Assembly (NCBI GenBank): GCA_017620475.1
Contig: JAFZQI010000006.1
Span: 1 to 49,543 of the forward strand
DNA: 49,543 bases
Direction of reading: 5' to 3'
DNA from: Clostridiales bacterium
GTDB lineage: Bacteria; Bacillota; Clostridia; Saccharofermentanales; Saccharofermentanaceae
A program made the translations under genes and the position numbers. Below are positions 1-7,732 of the stretch, piece after piece. How positions within the stretch are numbered: the stretch's first letter is position 1; every line of letters begins with the position of its first letter. The notes below the pieces were generated by a model. That model had not been told where the DNA came from, made no database searches, and saw nothing but the letters and a program-made list of their open reading frames with translations.

Positions 1-309
1 CTCTTTCTTCTTTTTCTTTTCTTTTTTCTCTTTGTCAGGTTTTTCAGGGAGAAGTGCCTGAAGATCCGTCATAAGATTATTGATCGTTGCTTCATCGATC
101 GAATAAAAGCATTCACGGCCGACTTTTCTGGAGACGACCAGCTTCTCTTGATCCAAGACATGCATGTGATGGGACAATGTCGGCTGAGAGATCGGAAGAT
201 TCGCCAGAATATCCTTCGCACGCAGACTCTTTCCTCCCGAAAGAGAATTCAGGATCTGCATCCGGGTAGGATCTCCCAGCACCTCAAAACGCGTAGTCTT
301 ACACTCCAT
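1..309 (-). CDS. ArsR-family transcriptional regulator (3' end outside window)
   Basis: A minus-strand frame open from an ATG at 307-309 to the window edge, 103 codons and still open. Residues 8-75 read as an ArsR winged helix: FEVLGDPTRMQIL for helices 1-2, then the recognition segment PISQPTLSHHMHVL, then a wing ending GRECFYSI. The visible C-terminus becomes a run of Lys and Glu. ArsR proteins are dimeric repressors that release DNA on binding a metal or other ligand. No CxC or obvious metal-binding cysteine pair is seen, only Cys3 and one Cys in the wing, so the signal is unknown. A GGAGGTG ribosome site lies just upstream. It starts 14 bases after the DUF4004 gene ends, so the two are probably cotranscribed. 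Confidence 0.85.
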   Translation of the reverse strand, partial: MECKTTRFEVLGDPTRMQILNSLSGGKSLRAKDILANLPISQPTLSHHMHVLDQEKLVVSRKVGRECFYSIDEATINNLMTDLQALLPEKPDKEKKEKKKKKE

Positions 310-323
310 ACTCTGCACCTCCG

Positions 324-956
324 TTACGCGATCAGCTGACCCTTAAGTGCCTCTTCAAAGTCAGACAGATTCGCACATGCAACGACTTCAGTGTTATCTT
401 CCAGAAGGATATCTTCATCTTCCTTAACAAGCAGCGTCATCGGAACACCGAGCTTACGCAGAAGAAGAAGCTGATACTCCTTACTCGGCTGGGTGGCAAG
501 ATACTTACTGAGCATCCGAAGCACCTGTTTCGCATCCTCCAGATAAATACCGGAAAGGCGCATCAGATGATCGATGACATAAACACCGAAGACATCATCG
601 AAACGCATATTCTTCTTATCCGGGAAACAGGAAGTGAACACGGTCATAGCAATTTTGGAAACCAGATTGAGTTTAACAAAATCTTCCACAGGAATCAGGA
701 AACTCTTCACGTTAGGAGAGAATATCTCCTGAAGCTGTTCAACAGTGAGTTCACCCTTCAGATCCTGGATGCGTTCGATACGGGCCAATACCCGATCTCT
801 GGGAAGAAACGTCTCCTGACCGGTCTTGGTCGCCTTGTGGATAAACCAGCTCTCCGGAATCAATTTCATTCTTTTCCAGCGGTAAAGAGTTCCATAAGAA
901 ATGCGAGCCACTCGTAATAGCTGTTTCTTCGAAATCAATTCTTCATTCTCATACAT
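324..956 (-). CDS. DUF4004 (YhbD-like) MerR-type HTH protein
   Basis: A 210-residue protein. The N-terminus (LISKKQLLRVARISYGTLYRWKR, then a W-F-I-x-K-x-T-x-TGQETF stretch at about residues 35-52) matches my memory of the Bacillus YhbD/DUF4004 family, a MerR-like winged helix followed by an all-helical region. Family members are cytosolic and have no settled role; in Bacillus the gene neighbours bactofilin genes, which are absent here. GTGAGGTGAAACGCC precedes the ATG. It is followed closely by the ArsR gene, suggesting a two-regulator operon. Confidence 0.75.
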   Translation of the reverse strand: MYENEELISKKQLLRVARISYGTLYRWKRMKLIPESWFIHKATKTGQETFLPRDRVLARIERIQDLKGELTVEQLQEIFSPNVKSFLIPVEDFVKLNLVSKIAMTVFTSCFPDKKNMRFDDVFGVYVIDHLMRLSGIYLEDAKQVLRMLSKYLATQPSKEYQLLLLRKLGVPMTLLVKEDEDILLEDNTEVVACANLSDFEEALKGQLIA

Positions 957-977
957 GGCGTTTCACCTCACAAAAGA

Positions 978-1016
978 ATAGCTGCGGACATTTCCTATAG
1001 AAACATCCACAGCTAT
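978..1016 (-). terminator. Imperfect hairpin followed by T-rich tract, terminator-like
   Basis: ATAGCTG at 978-984 pairs with CAGCTAT at 1010-1016, and the inner bases (GGA/TCC, TTTC/GAAA) extend the stem with a few mismatches. On the minus strand it is followed by TTCTTTTG. It lies between the zinc-ribbon gene (ends 1107) and the DUF4004 gene (starts 956). It could end the first transcript or attenuate the second. Confidence 0.45.
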
Positions 1017-1106
1017 CATTTTAGAGAAACAATGTTACAACTTCTAAACAGACATATAGCAATTGCGTTCCTTTTCCTATACGAATGTTAGAAATCCGCC
1101 AGACGG

Positions 1107-1883
1107 TCAGCTGCCCTGGAACAGATCCGTAATCGCCTCGGAAAGCTCGTTCATATCACCGCTCATGGCCGCATCAAAGATATCCTTGAAGAGGAAGTAC
1201 GTAACGATGACCAGCGCAAGTGCAATGATGATTCCGAGGATCTTCCAGATAAGAACCGCCTTGGCAAGGTTCTTGCGGCTCTTGCACTTTTTGCCGACAG
1301 CGGCAAAAATGATCGAGCAGATAAAACCGATGACCGGAATAGAGAACAAAAGCATGAGCCAGAAAGCGCCGCCTGTCGACAAGGCTTTAAGTTCGCTCTT
1401 CTTATCTGTAACGGTATTTACCGAAGCACCCGCCTGAATCTCTTTGTCAGAAGATACCGGAGCCGGTACGGTTTCCGGCGTCAGGGCAACCGGAGCCGGG
1501 ATCGGTGCAGCAGGAGCCGGAGCAACCGGTTCTGCAACAGGAGCCGGGATCGGCGCAACTGCAACCGGTGCAGGTTCGGTCTGCGGGAATTCCGGCAATA
1601 CGGACTCAACAGGAGCAATCTCCGGAGCAACAGGAACTTCCTCTTCCACTTTCTTCTTCGGAATCGCAATAGGGGCACCTGGGTCAAAAGAAGCATTCGG
1701 AATCTCAGAAGAAAGATTCTCCTCAACAGCAGGAATCTCCGCTGCAGCTTCCTCAATCGGCATCACGCCGGCACTTACTTCCTCAGGCTGTTCCACTACA
1801 GGTGCGGCGGCAACAGCAGAACCACAAGCCGGACAAAACTTTACGCCATCCGGCATCTCAGCTTGACAATTAGGACAATTCAT
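1107..1883 (-). CDS. Zinc-ribbon membrane protein with Pro/Ala-rich linker
   Basis: 258 residues in three parts. Residues 1-24 form a zinc ribbon (CPNC then CPAC, two CxxC knuckles). About 35-150 is a low-complexity linker rich in Pro, Ala, Val and Glu with PAPV/PIPAPV repeats. From about 175 there are two hydrophobic segments (FWLMLLFSIPVIGFICSIIFAAVG and a second around VLIWKILGIIIALALVIVTYFLF) with a basic KKCKSRKN loop between them. The ribbon should be cytoplasmic. Many Clostridia carry such zinc_ribbon-linker-TM proteins, mostly without known function. It has its own promoter at 1963-1991 and a GGGGAGGG ribosome site. Confidence 0.7.
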   Translation of the reverse strand: MNCPNCQAEMPDGVKFCPACGSAVAAAPVVEQPEEVSAGVMPIEEAAAEIPAVEENLSSEIPNASFDPGAPIAIPKKKVEEEVPVAPEIAPVESVLPEFPQTEPAPVAVAPIPAPVAEPVAPAPAAPIPAPVALTPETVPAPVSSDKEIQAGASVNTVTDKKSELKALSTGGAFWLMLLFSIPVIGFICSIIFAAVGKKCKSRKNLAKAVLIWKILGIIIALALVIVTYFLFKDIFDAAMSGDMNELSEAITDLFQGS

Positions 1884-1962
1884 AATTTCTACCCTCCCCT
1901 AAATCTTACTGGATTTATCTTATTCTGCATCCATATCGGACGCATTACCTCAACATCTATTT

Positions 1963-1991
1963 ATTATATCATTTATTTGAACGTTTGTTAC
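1963..1991 (-). promoter_or_regulatory. Sigma-A promoter of the zinc-ribbon gene
   Basis: On the minus strand GTAACA (1991-1986) and TATAAT (1968-1963) are separated by exactly 17 bases. The predicted leader is about 75 nt and ends in a GGGGAGGG ribosome site. Confidence 0.65.
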
Positions 1992-2050
1992 ACGCAATTT
2001 CTTTGCTTTCAACTATAAGATAACACGATATAAAGCCGTTCCTGCAAGAA

Positions 2051-5000
2051 TCACTCCGGAATCACAACAATGTAGAACTGGCCTGATTGAATCGTATATC
2101 TTCTCTCTCCGAGTTTTAGGAAGTTCGCCGAGGAAGCAACACCTATTGGTTTGCATTCGGCAGAATATCTCTGCATATCCAGATCACGCCGTGACGTCTT
2201 GGTATCAAGCATAAACTGTTTTTGTTCCGAGGTCGGATTGGTGATGATCAGATACACATACCCGTCTTTAGAATATGCATAAGATTGAAGTCCATAAGAA
2301 TAGTTTTCTTCTTTCTGATGGGAAAGCGGCATCGTCCAGAGCGACTCGCATCTCTTTCCCTGTGCAGCCGAGTTGATCACGCCCAGCGTACGAAGCAATA
2401 CTTCGGTATTCGCAGAGCTGATCATCCGGTTCTCGATCGTATCTTCCTCCGATGCAAAGAGATAATCATCATCCGTATCGCTGCTCGTCCTGCTTACAGG
2501 AAGATCTACCATAACAAAAGACGTATGGTTACCCAGGTCACACAACAGGAATTCCACCATCTCGGCCGCATTAACCGGAATCGAATCCTGAACGATCTGA
2601 TTCTCGGATACCCGGTTACGCACGATAGAAAACGACAGCTGATTGATCCATTCACCATTCATTTCCTGGATATAGGACGGATTTCGCGGAATGGCATTAT
2701 AGTAATCGGTATATGCCGAACCGGTCATGGCAAGGATCTCCTCGGGAAGAGGAGCTTCTGTAGGTTCCGTGCCAATGTTATCTATCGTTAATGATGAGGA
2801 GTGGTAATCGGCAATCGACATCATCGTTCCACTGTCATATTCCATGCTATCAATAAAGAATACGGAATCCTTGATTTCCGAATAGAACCGTGAACCTTTG
2901 ATCGATCCGATCACATAGTCGACATAGGCTCTTCTCTGAAGGTCCGTCTCGAAAAGCTGATTCTGATCGGTGATCTCCACCATGATCCTCTCGAATTGCT
3001 TGTGCCAGGGAACCGCCGTACCATTATCCACGCGGACTTTACCATACTCATCCGTAATGCCTCCGCACATATAGCTTAGCAAAACATCCATTTCATCTGC
3101 TCCGAAGGCAGAATCGATTACCAGCCAGGGATTCGCTTCAACCTGTTTAACCAGATTAAGCGTCGTTTCAAGAGAAACGACTCCAGAGCCGATTTTTTTC
3201 CCCTCCGCCTCCGCATAGAGCAACTCATTTCCGATAGTAGGAAGAACAGAGAAAACATCTGTCCCCAGACGTCCTAACCCAAGATTTTCCAGTCGGATAA
3301 ATTCCGGAGAGGCTTTCTTCAATGCACGCACCATTACCGGCTTGATCTGCGTATCACCAAATGCTTCTCTTTCCAGTCTGACCGCATCGACAAACACTTC
3401 TCCGCCACCATAAAAACCAACATTTAGACGGATCTCGTTTTCTTTGAGATTGACCTTATTCTCCGGCCATACGAAAGTGAAAGAGTATTCTTTCCAATTC
3501 CCGTTCACTCCGGTAAAAGTAGTTCCGATCGGTTCCGGAAGGCCTGATATCCAAACCATGACCTGTTCATTTTCAAGGCCGTTCTGCTTCAAGCAAACAC
3601 GGACATGATAGAAAACCTTCTCCTGCATCGGTCCGGTCTCCTCTCTGGAAATAACCTGTGAAACAAAGTGTGATTTCTCTTGATCCGGATTGAACGAAGA
3701 TATGCGCAAAGCTTTATTTCCAGCCATTTTCGGAGCATCCGAAACGATCTGGGCCGAAGAATCATCCCCATACAGTTCCCAGACTCCGTTTCCACCGATA
3801 GACAAAGACGGAACAGAAGAAGACAATAAACACATATCCCCATTTTGGATCTCCACGTCACCGATGGGCTGATCGATCGTGACCTTGGTATACATGGATG
3901 CCGAATACAGTTTGCCGCTGCGGGAAATAAGAATGCCTTCGTCTGAGCCTTTACTGATTGAATCGATCTGATTATCACGTTCCGCAAAGATCTGCTGCCA
4001 CTTTTCCTGTGATCGGGAGAACGCATAGATATATCCATTCTCAGTCAGAAGCCAGATATCCCCTCCGGGGAACATCACCAGCTGTTTCGGTACCAGTTTT
4101 TCAGGAAGAGAGGACGGATATCTTACAAAGGAGAAGCGCCCGGATCCTTCATCGAAGGTTCCGATTGCAATCTGCCCCGTCTGCCCCACAAGAACATACT
4201 CTTCTTCAGAGTATGCCGACAGCCTCCAGGTATCCGAACGATCAGAAGGAAGCTCCAAAGCATCGAGAGAACGGAAAACAGTCCCATTTACAGTTGTACA
4301 GGCATAACCTGCGTTTCCGGCCAGAAGAACTCTTTTCTCATCAGAAACAGCAGTAAAGAGATCATTATCAGTATAGGAATCGGGGGCGTAGATCTGATTC
4401 ATATCACAGACACGGATCTGACCCGAATCTCCGCATGCCACGGCCATTTTCCCGAGAACAGTCACCGCGTGAAGCACACATGGCTCTAGCGTTCCATAAG
4501 GAACCGAGTTCCATGTTTTTCCGTTGCCGGAGGCAAAAAAACCGCCCTTTTCGGTAATCGCATAATATCTGGAATTGCGTACGACCGCGTCCACAAAGGG
4601 ATCTTCCGGATCGACCGGTTGCAGAAGCACCGCATTAGACGAAGTGACATCGGCATAGATCTGGCCACTTTGTAGCATAGCAAGCACATATGAGCCATCC
4701 GAGCGGATCCACTTCATTTCCGAATTGATTTCGGTTCCGATATCCAACGTTTTCCAAATGCCAAGCTGGTGAAGCTGGTAATCCAGGATCTTTGATTGAA
4801 CGATCTGACTCATCTGTCCATCTTCATCATAGGACATAATACGGAGACTACCGCCCTGATAGAGCTCCGAGCCCGAAAGCTCCGAGGTCTCAGCCCGGCT
4901 GTGAAGATACACGGCATTTCCTCCGGCTTCTGCGACACTGAACACCTCTTCAACACAGCCATTCTCAAAAGACGGATCCCAAACCAGATTCGTTGACGGG

Positions 5001-5221
5001 ATATAGGACAGGTTCACGCCCAAGCCGGAAGAAATCACGCCGGATTGTTCTCCCTGTACGCTTACCTTCGGATAATCAGAAGACATACTGAGGATACCCA
5101 GGCTCAAAAAAGCGATAGACGCAATGAGCACGAATGCAATAAACACCGACACCGCCGTAACCAGGGGGCGTTTATGCATCCGTCCTTCCTTACGAAATAT
5201 CCTTCGAAGCCACGTAATCAT
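2051..5221 (-). CDS. Large surface-anchored protein, propeller-like plus glycosidase-like regions
   Basis: 1056 residues. A short basic N-terminus (RRIFRKEGRMHKR) is followed by one membrane anchor at about 20-45, so nearly the whole chain is outside the cell. Residues about 60-460 contain repeated short blades such as GKTWNSV, GQIAIGTF and NGYIYAF, resembling a BNR/Ycf48-type beta-propeller. About 490-620 looks like a jelly-roll carbohydrate-binding module (ALRISSF, NGNWKEYSFTF, GGGEVFVDAVRLE). About 640-1056 resembles a GH51-like (beta/alpha) barrel plus beta-sandwich (VEANPWLVIDSAFGADE, LLSYMCGG, final YTIQSGQFYIVVIP). I cannot place both catalytic Glu residues, so enzyme activity is not claimed. 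Its ATG overlaps the stop of the CPBP gene by 4 bases. Confidence 0.6.
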   Translation of the reverse strand: MITWLRRIFRKEGRMHKRPLVTAVSVFIAFVLIASIAFLSLGILSMSSDYPKVSVQGEQSGVISSGLGVNLSYIPSTNLVWDPSFENGCVEEVFSVAEAGGNAVYLHSRAETSELSGSELYQGGSLRIMSYDEDGQMSQIVQSKILDYQLHQLGIWKTLDIGTEINSEMKWIRSDGSYVLAMLQSGQIYADVTSSNAVLLQPVDPEDPFVDAVVRNSRYYAITEKGGFFASGNGKTWNSVPYGTLEPCVLHAVTVLGKMAVACGDSGQIRVCDMNQIYAPDSYTDNDLFTAVSDEKRVLLAGNAGYACTTVNGTVFRSLDALELPSDRSDTWRLSAYSEEEYVLVGQTGQIAIGTFDEGSGRFSFVRYPSSLPEKLVPKQLVMFPGGDIWLLTENGYIYAFSRSQEKWQQIFAERDNQIDSISKGSDEGILISRSGKLYSASMYTKVTIDQPIGDVEIQNGDMCLLSSSVPSLSIGGNGVWELYGDDSSAQIVSDAPKMAGNKALRISSFNPDQEKSHFVSQVISREETGPMQEKVFYHVRVCLKQNGLENEQVMVWISGLPEPIGTTFTGVNGNWKEYSFTFVWPENKVNLKENEIRLNVGFYGGGEVFVDAVRLEREAFGDTQIKPVMVRALKKASPEFIRLENLGLGRLGTDVFSVLPTIGNELLYAEAEGKKIGSGVVSLETTLNLVKQVEANPWLVIDSAFGADEMDVLLSYMCGGITDEYGKVRVDNGTAVPWHKQFERIMVEITDQNQLFETDLQRRAYVDYVIGSIKGSRFYSEIKDSVFFIDSMEYDSGTMMSIADYHSSSLTIDNIGTEPTEAPLPEEILAMTGSAYTDYYNAIPRNPSYIQEMNGEWINQLSFSIVRNRVSENQIVQDSIPVNAAEMVEFLLCDLGNHTSFVMVDLPVSRTSSDTDDDYLFASEEDTIENRMISSANTEVLLRTLGVINSAAQGKRCESLWTMPLSHQKEENYSYGLQSYAYSKDGYVYLIITNPTSEQKQFMLDTKTSRRDLDMQRYSAECKPIGVASSANFLKLGERRYTIQSGQFYIVVIPE

Positions 5222-6072
5222 GTATGCCTCCCCGGAAGCATCTTATTGATATCGCCGCTTTCCTCCTTCTCAGGAAAGCGCTTGTTCCTTTGTCTCAACA
5301 TATATATAGACAGCAAAACAGAAACAGCGATCGTTGAAATCTTAACGATATCGAGGACCCTGTCCGCCGCATCCGAAATCGAAAACAGCATATAGATCCC
5401 GCTTCCCATTATGTTGAATATAATATGCGCGAGTATTGTTGTACAGATATTATGCGTGACATAGTACAGAAGTCCCAAAACAGCTCCGCACACAAACGCA
5501 TAAACGATCTGAATGATCTGCCCATGCATCACGCCGAAATAAAAAGCACTGATAAGTATGGCATACACAGGTTTCTTCAGTTGAAGCATCCCTTCCAGCA
5601 CACACCCCCGAAAGATCATCTCTTCCAGGATCGGAATAAGGATACAAATTGAGAATACGTTCATATAAAGATCGGACCTGGTGGCACTTCGTACCGAAGT
5701 CATATCGGCGTAATCATTTAAAGCCTTGGTTACGAAGGAAAACGGAAGATTCGTCACCAGAAGGAAATAGAGCGTTGCGAAACCAAGCATGGATAATGAA
5801 ATGAAAACAGTATATACCCAGTCGATCGGTTTTCCCACACTCCAAGTAGGATTGTATAGGATCATTCGTCTGCGAATAAGATACCATACCGTGAACAATC
5901 CGATCCCCACGATACCTTCGACAAGATAAATCAATCCCTCATGTTCCAGATATGCCTCTCCCTCAAAGGAATATACTGCCTCTGCAGCCAGCATCATTAT
6001 GAAGAGATAAGCAACAATACACAGAAAAGGACCAAGAAAGAAATGAAAAAGTATCTTACTGCGATAATTCAT
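5218..6072 (-). CDS. CPBP-family intramembrane metal-/glutamic-type protease
   Basis: 284 residues with about seven or eight hydrophobic segments. The three CPBP (Abi/CAAX prenyl protease 2) motifs are present in order: EEMIFRG (EExxxR), then FYFGVMHGQ, then HIIFN. In eukaryotes the family cleaves CAAX proteins; bacterial members process peptides or confer bacteriocin immunity, or have unknown targets. It overlaps DUF1292-like gene 2 upstream and the 1056-residue surface protein downstream, each by 4 bases, so the three are translationally coupled. The surface protein may be a client, which is inference. Confidence 0.85.
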   Translation of the reverse strand: MNYRSKILFHFFLGPFLCIVAYLFIMMLAAEAVYSFEGEAYLEHEGLIYLVEGIVGIGLFTVWYLIRRRMILYNPTWSVGKPIDWVYTVFISLSMLGFATLYFLLVTNLPFSFVTKALNDYADMTSVRSATRSDLYMNVFSICILIPILEEMIFRGCVLEGMLQLKKPVYAILISAFYFGVMHGQIIQIVYAFVCGAVLGLLYYVTHNICTTILAHIIFNIMGSGIYMLFSISDAADRVLDIVKISTIAVSVLLSIYMLRQRNKRFPEKEESGDINKMLPGRHT

Positions 6073-6479
6073 ACTTTACCCTCTTCAGGTCCGGAAGGCC
6101 TTGGAGGCGCGAACGACTTGCGTTTCTTATCCTTCACATTCGCTGCATACCTGCGCATAAAAACGGTAAATGCAGCCTCAAGTTCACTTTCATTCTTGAT
6201 GGAATAGAAATACTGATCCCCGTTTCTGGCAAACTCGGTCCGCATGATTACCAGTTCCGGATCGGCATGATTACCATCATCCGGTTCATAGTTATACATT
6301 ACAGCATATTCGATCTTCTCGATCATAAAAGTATCGATCATAGAAAGGTAATACTCTTTACCGTTAGAAGCATCGCGAATAACAGCAAGCGCATCACCCT
6401 CCTTAGGAGAATGATGCGTAAATACCGGTTTCCTTATGGATTTCGATTTACTCTTCTTCGTCTGAGAAGTCTTCTTCAT
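6069..6479 (-). CDS. DUF1292-like protein, second copy
   Basis: 136 residues from the chosen ATG, with a lysine/serine-rich start (MKKTSQTKKSKSKSIRK) and then a DUF1292 core: GDALAVIRDASNGKEYY, a short loop, then YAVMYNYEPDD and ELVIMR. An alternative ATG at 6512 adds 11 residues but has a ribosome site only one base away; the ATG at 6479 has GGAGG at 12 bases. With either start it overlaps the neighbouring DUF1292 gene in another frame, by 32 or 65 bases. The function of DUF1292 is unknown. The pair looks like a tandem duplication that has diverged. Confidence 0.65.
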   Translation of the reverse strand: MKKTSQTKKSKSKSIRKPVFTHHSPKEGDALAVIRDASNGKEYYLSMIDTFMIEKIEYAVMYNYEPDDGNHADPELVIMRTEFARNGDQYFYSIKNESELEAAFTVFMRRYAANVKDKKRKSFAPPRPSGPEEGKV

Positions 6480-6810
6480 CTTCGAGCTCTGCCTCCGTGC
6501 AAAGACGGTCATACTCCTCGTATATCTCGTCGGCTTCGTCCTCGTTCAGACTCATCAGTCCTTCTTCCCCGTCTTCCAGCTTAACCAGCTTGGTGATGAC
6601 CATCTCCGGCTCTTCCTCATCCGTTGTAACAAGTACACAATAAATCTGATCCTTATATTCGAAATCATCGACCATCACAAACTGATACTCTTCGCCGGTC
6701 TCCGCATCCACCATGGTAACGAGCGATTCCTCATCATAAGAACCTTCGATGCCCTCATCACAATTCTCGCAATCACCGTTATCACAGCTGCGTCCACAAT
6801 CAAACAACAT
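6448..6810 (-). CDS. DUF1292 family protein
   Basis: 120 residues and very acidic. A cysteine-containing start (DCGRSCDNGDCENCDEG) precedes the DUF1292 core, LVTMVDAETGEEYQFVMVDDFEY and YCVLVTTDEEEPEMVI. The C-terminus is Glu/Asp rich. The ireB-ruvX-DUF1292 order is classic for Bacillota, and this is the position-conserved member. The four N-terminal Cys could bind metal. GGAGG stands 9 bases before the ATG, and an extended -10 promoter sits in the gap behind ruvX. Confidence 0.85.
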   Translation of the reverse strand: MLFDCGRSCDNGDCENCDEGIEGSYDEESLVTMVDAETGEEYQFVMVDDFEYKDQIYCVLVTTDEEEPEMVITKLVKLEDGEEGLMSLNEDEADEIYEEYDRLCTEAELEDEEDFSDEEE

Positions 6811-6883
6811 AATCCCGTCCTCCGAATTTTATTCTCCCGTTTCCGCGAAGTCCGCAAAAACGGTCTGCCACTTCTAAATAAGT

Positions 6884-6892
6884 ATTATATCA
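6884..6892 (-). promoter_or_regulatory. Extended -10 promoter between ruvX and DUF1292
   Basis: TGATATAAT on the minus strand is a perfect extended -10 element (TGnTATAAT) in the 94-base gap behind ruvX. It should give the DUF1292 genes, the protease and the surface protein transcription of their own. No good -35 is visible. Confidence 0.5.
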
Positions 6893-6904
6893 TGAATCCC
6901 GATC

Positions 6905-7327
6905 TTATGCTCGCGTCATATCCAGATAATCCTGAAGAATGATCTCCGCCGCAACCTGATCAACGACTTTCTTCTTATTCTTTCCCGAAACTCCCGTAGT
7001 ACGGAGATACTGAGAAGCAATAACCGTTGTGAAACGCTCATCCCTATAAACAGGGGGAATTCCGACCTTCTCCTGAAGCAACGACCCGAAAAGCTTCGCC
7101 TTTTCCTCAGATTCACTCACCGTACCGTCGGTCCGACTCGGTTTACCGATCACGATTTCCGAAACTTCTTTCTCCTTGATGATCTCCGCCAGACGGTCGA
7201 TCGCATAAGCACTATCGACACCGTTCCAATTGATCGTCTCCAGTCCGGAAGCCGTAATGCGAAGCGGGTCAGAAACCGCAACCCCGATCCTTCGCATACC
7301 GAAATCTATGGCCATCACACGACTCAT
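6905..7327 (-). CDS. ruvX: Putative pre-16S rRNA nuclease / Holliday junction resolvase RuvX (YqgF)
   Basis: 140 residues, the full family length. The RNase H-like fold is clear: AIDFGMRRIGVAVSD carries the first catalytic Asp, the middle strand reads EIVIGKPSRTDGT, and the C-terminal VDQVAAEIILQDYL carries the last acidic residues. YqgF/RuvX proteins trim the 5' end of pre-16S rRNA and have been proposed as Holliday junction resolvases. It follows ireB by 18 bases in the conserved order. Confidence 0.93.
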   Translation of the reverse strand: MSRVMAIDFGMRRIGVAVSDPLRITASGLETINWNGVDSAYAIDRLAEIIKEKEVSEIVIGKPSRTDGTVSESEEKAKLFGSLLQEKVGIPPVYRDERFTTVIASQYLRTTGVSGKNKKKVVDQVAAEIILQDYLDMTRA

Positions 7328-7345
7328 ATCGTCCCGGTACCGCCC

Positions 7346-7606
7346 TTACTCTTCAGCCAAACGCTCACAGTACTCGCGAACGATGACCTCGAGAAGTTCA
7401 TCGCGCTCCATACGGCGAATGATTCCGCGCGCGCCCTTATAATTCGTAATGTATGTCGGATCACCGGACATAAAATATCCGACGAGCTGGTTGATGGGAT
7501 TATATCCCTTCTCCTGCAAAGCATCCAAAACCTGCATCATCAAAACCTTGGCATCCTCAGACCGTTCCATATTAAACGAGAACCGAGCTGTTCCTGAATC
7601 CTGCAT
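7346..7606 (-). CDS. ireB: IreB family regulatory phosphoprotein (UPF0297)
   Basis: 86 residues. It matches IreB/YrzL well: [58 protein letters not shown]. In Enterococcus IreB is phosphorylated on Thr by the PASTA kinase IreK and lowers cephalosporin resistance; a Thr in the N-terminal region (SGTARF) is kept here. Start ATG 7604-7606 with GGAGG 9 bases upstream. First gene of the ireB-ruvX-DUF1292 unit. Confidence 0.93.
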   Translation of the reverse strand: MQDSGTARFSFNMERSEDAKVLMMQVLDALQEKGYNPINQLVGYFMSGDPTYITNYKGARGIIRRMERDELLEVIVREYCERLAEE

Positions 7607-7694
7607 ATTGACGCACCTCCTTCATTTTCCAAGCGTGTCATGTACTTATTGTAACACATAAGAAATCAATATTTCATTATAAAATTGTCACGAT

Positions 7695-7716
7695 GCGAAG
7701 AATTTGTTTTCTTCGC
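7695..7716. repeat. Perfect 8-bp hairpin between mtaB and ireB
   Basis: GCGAAGAA and TTCTTCGC flank a 6-base loop. It lies downstream of mtaB on the minus strand, but no T-run follows on either strand, so it is only a weak terminator candidate. Confidence 0.4.
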
Positions 7717-7732
7717 TTCATATCGTTAACGG

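Noticed and set aside
1444..1866. 140-residue Gly/Ala/Thr-rich plus-strand frame
   Set aside because: Mirror of the Pro/Ala repeats of the zinc-ribbon protein.
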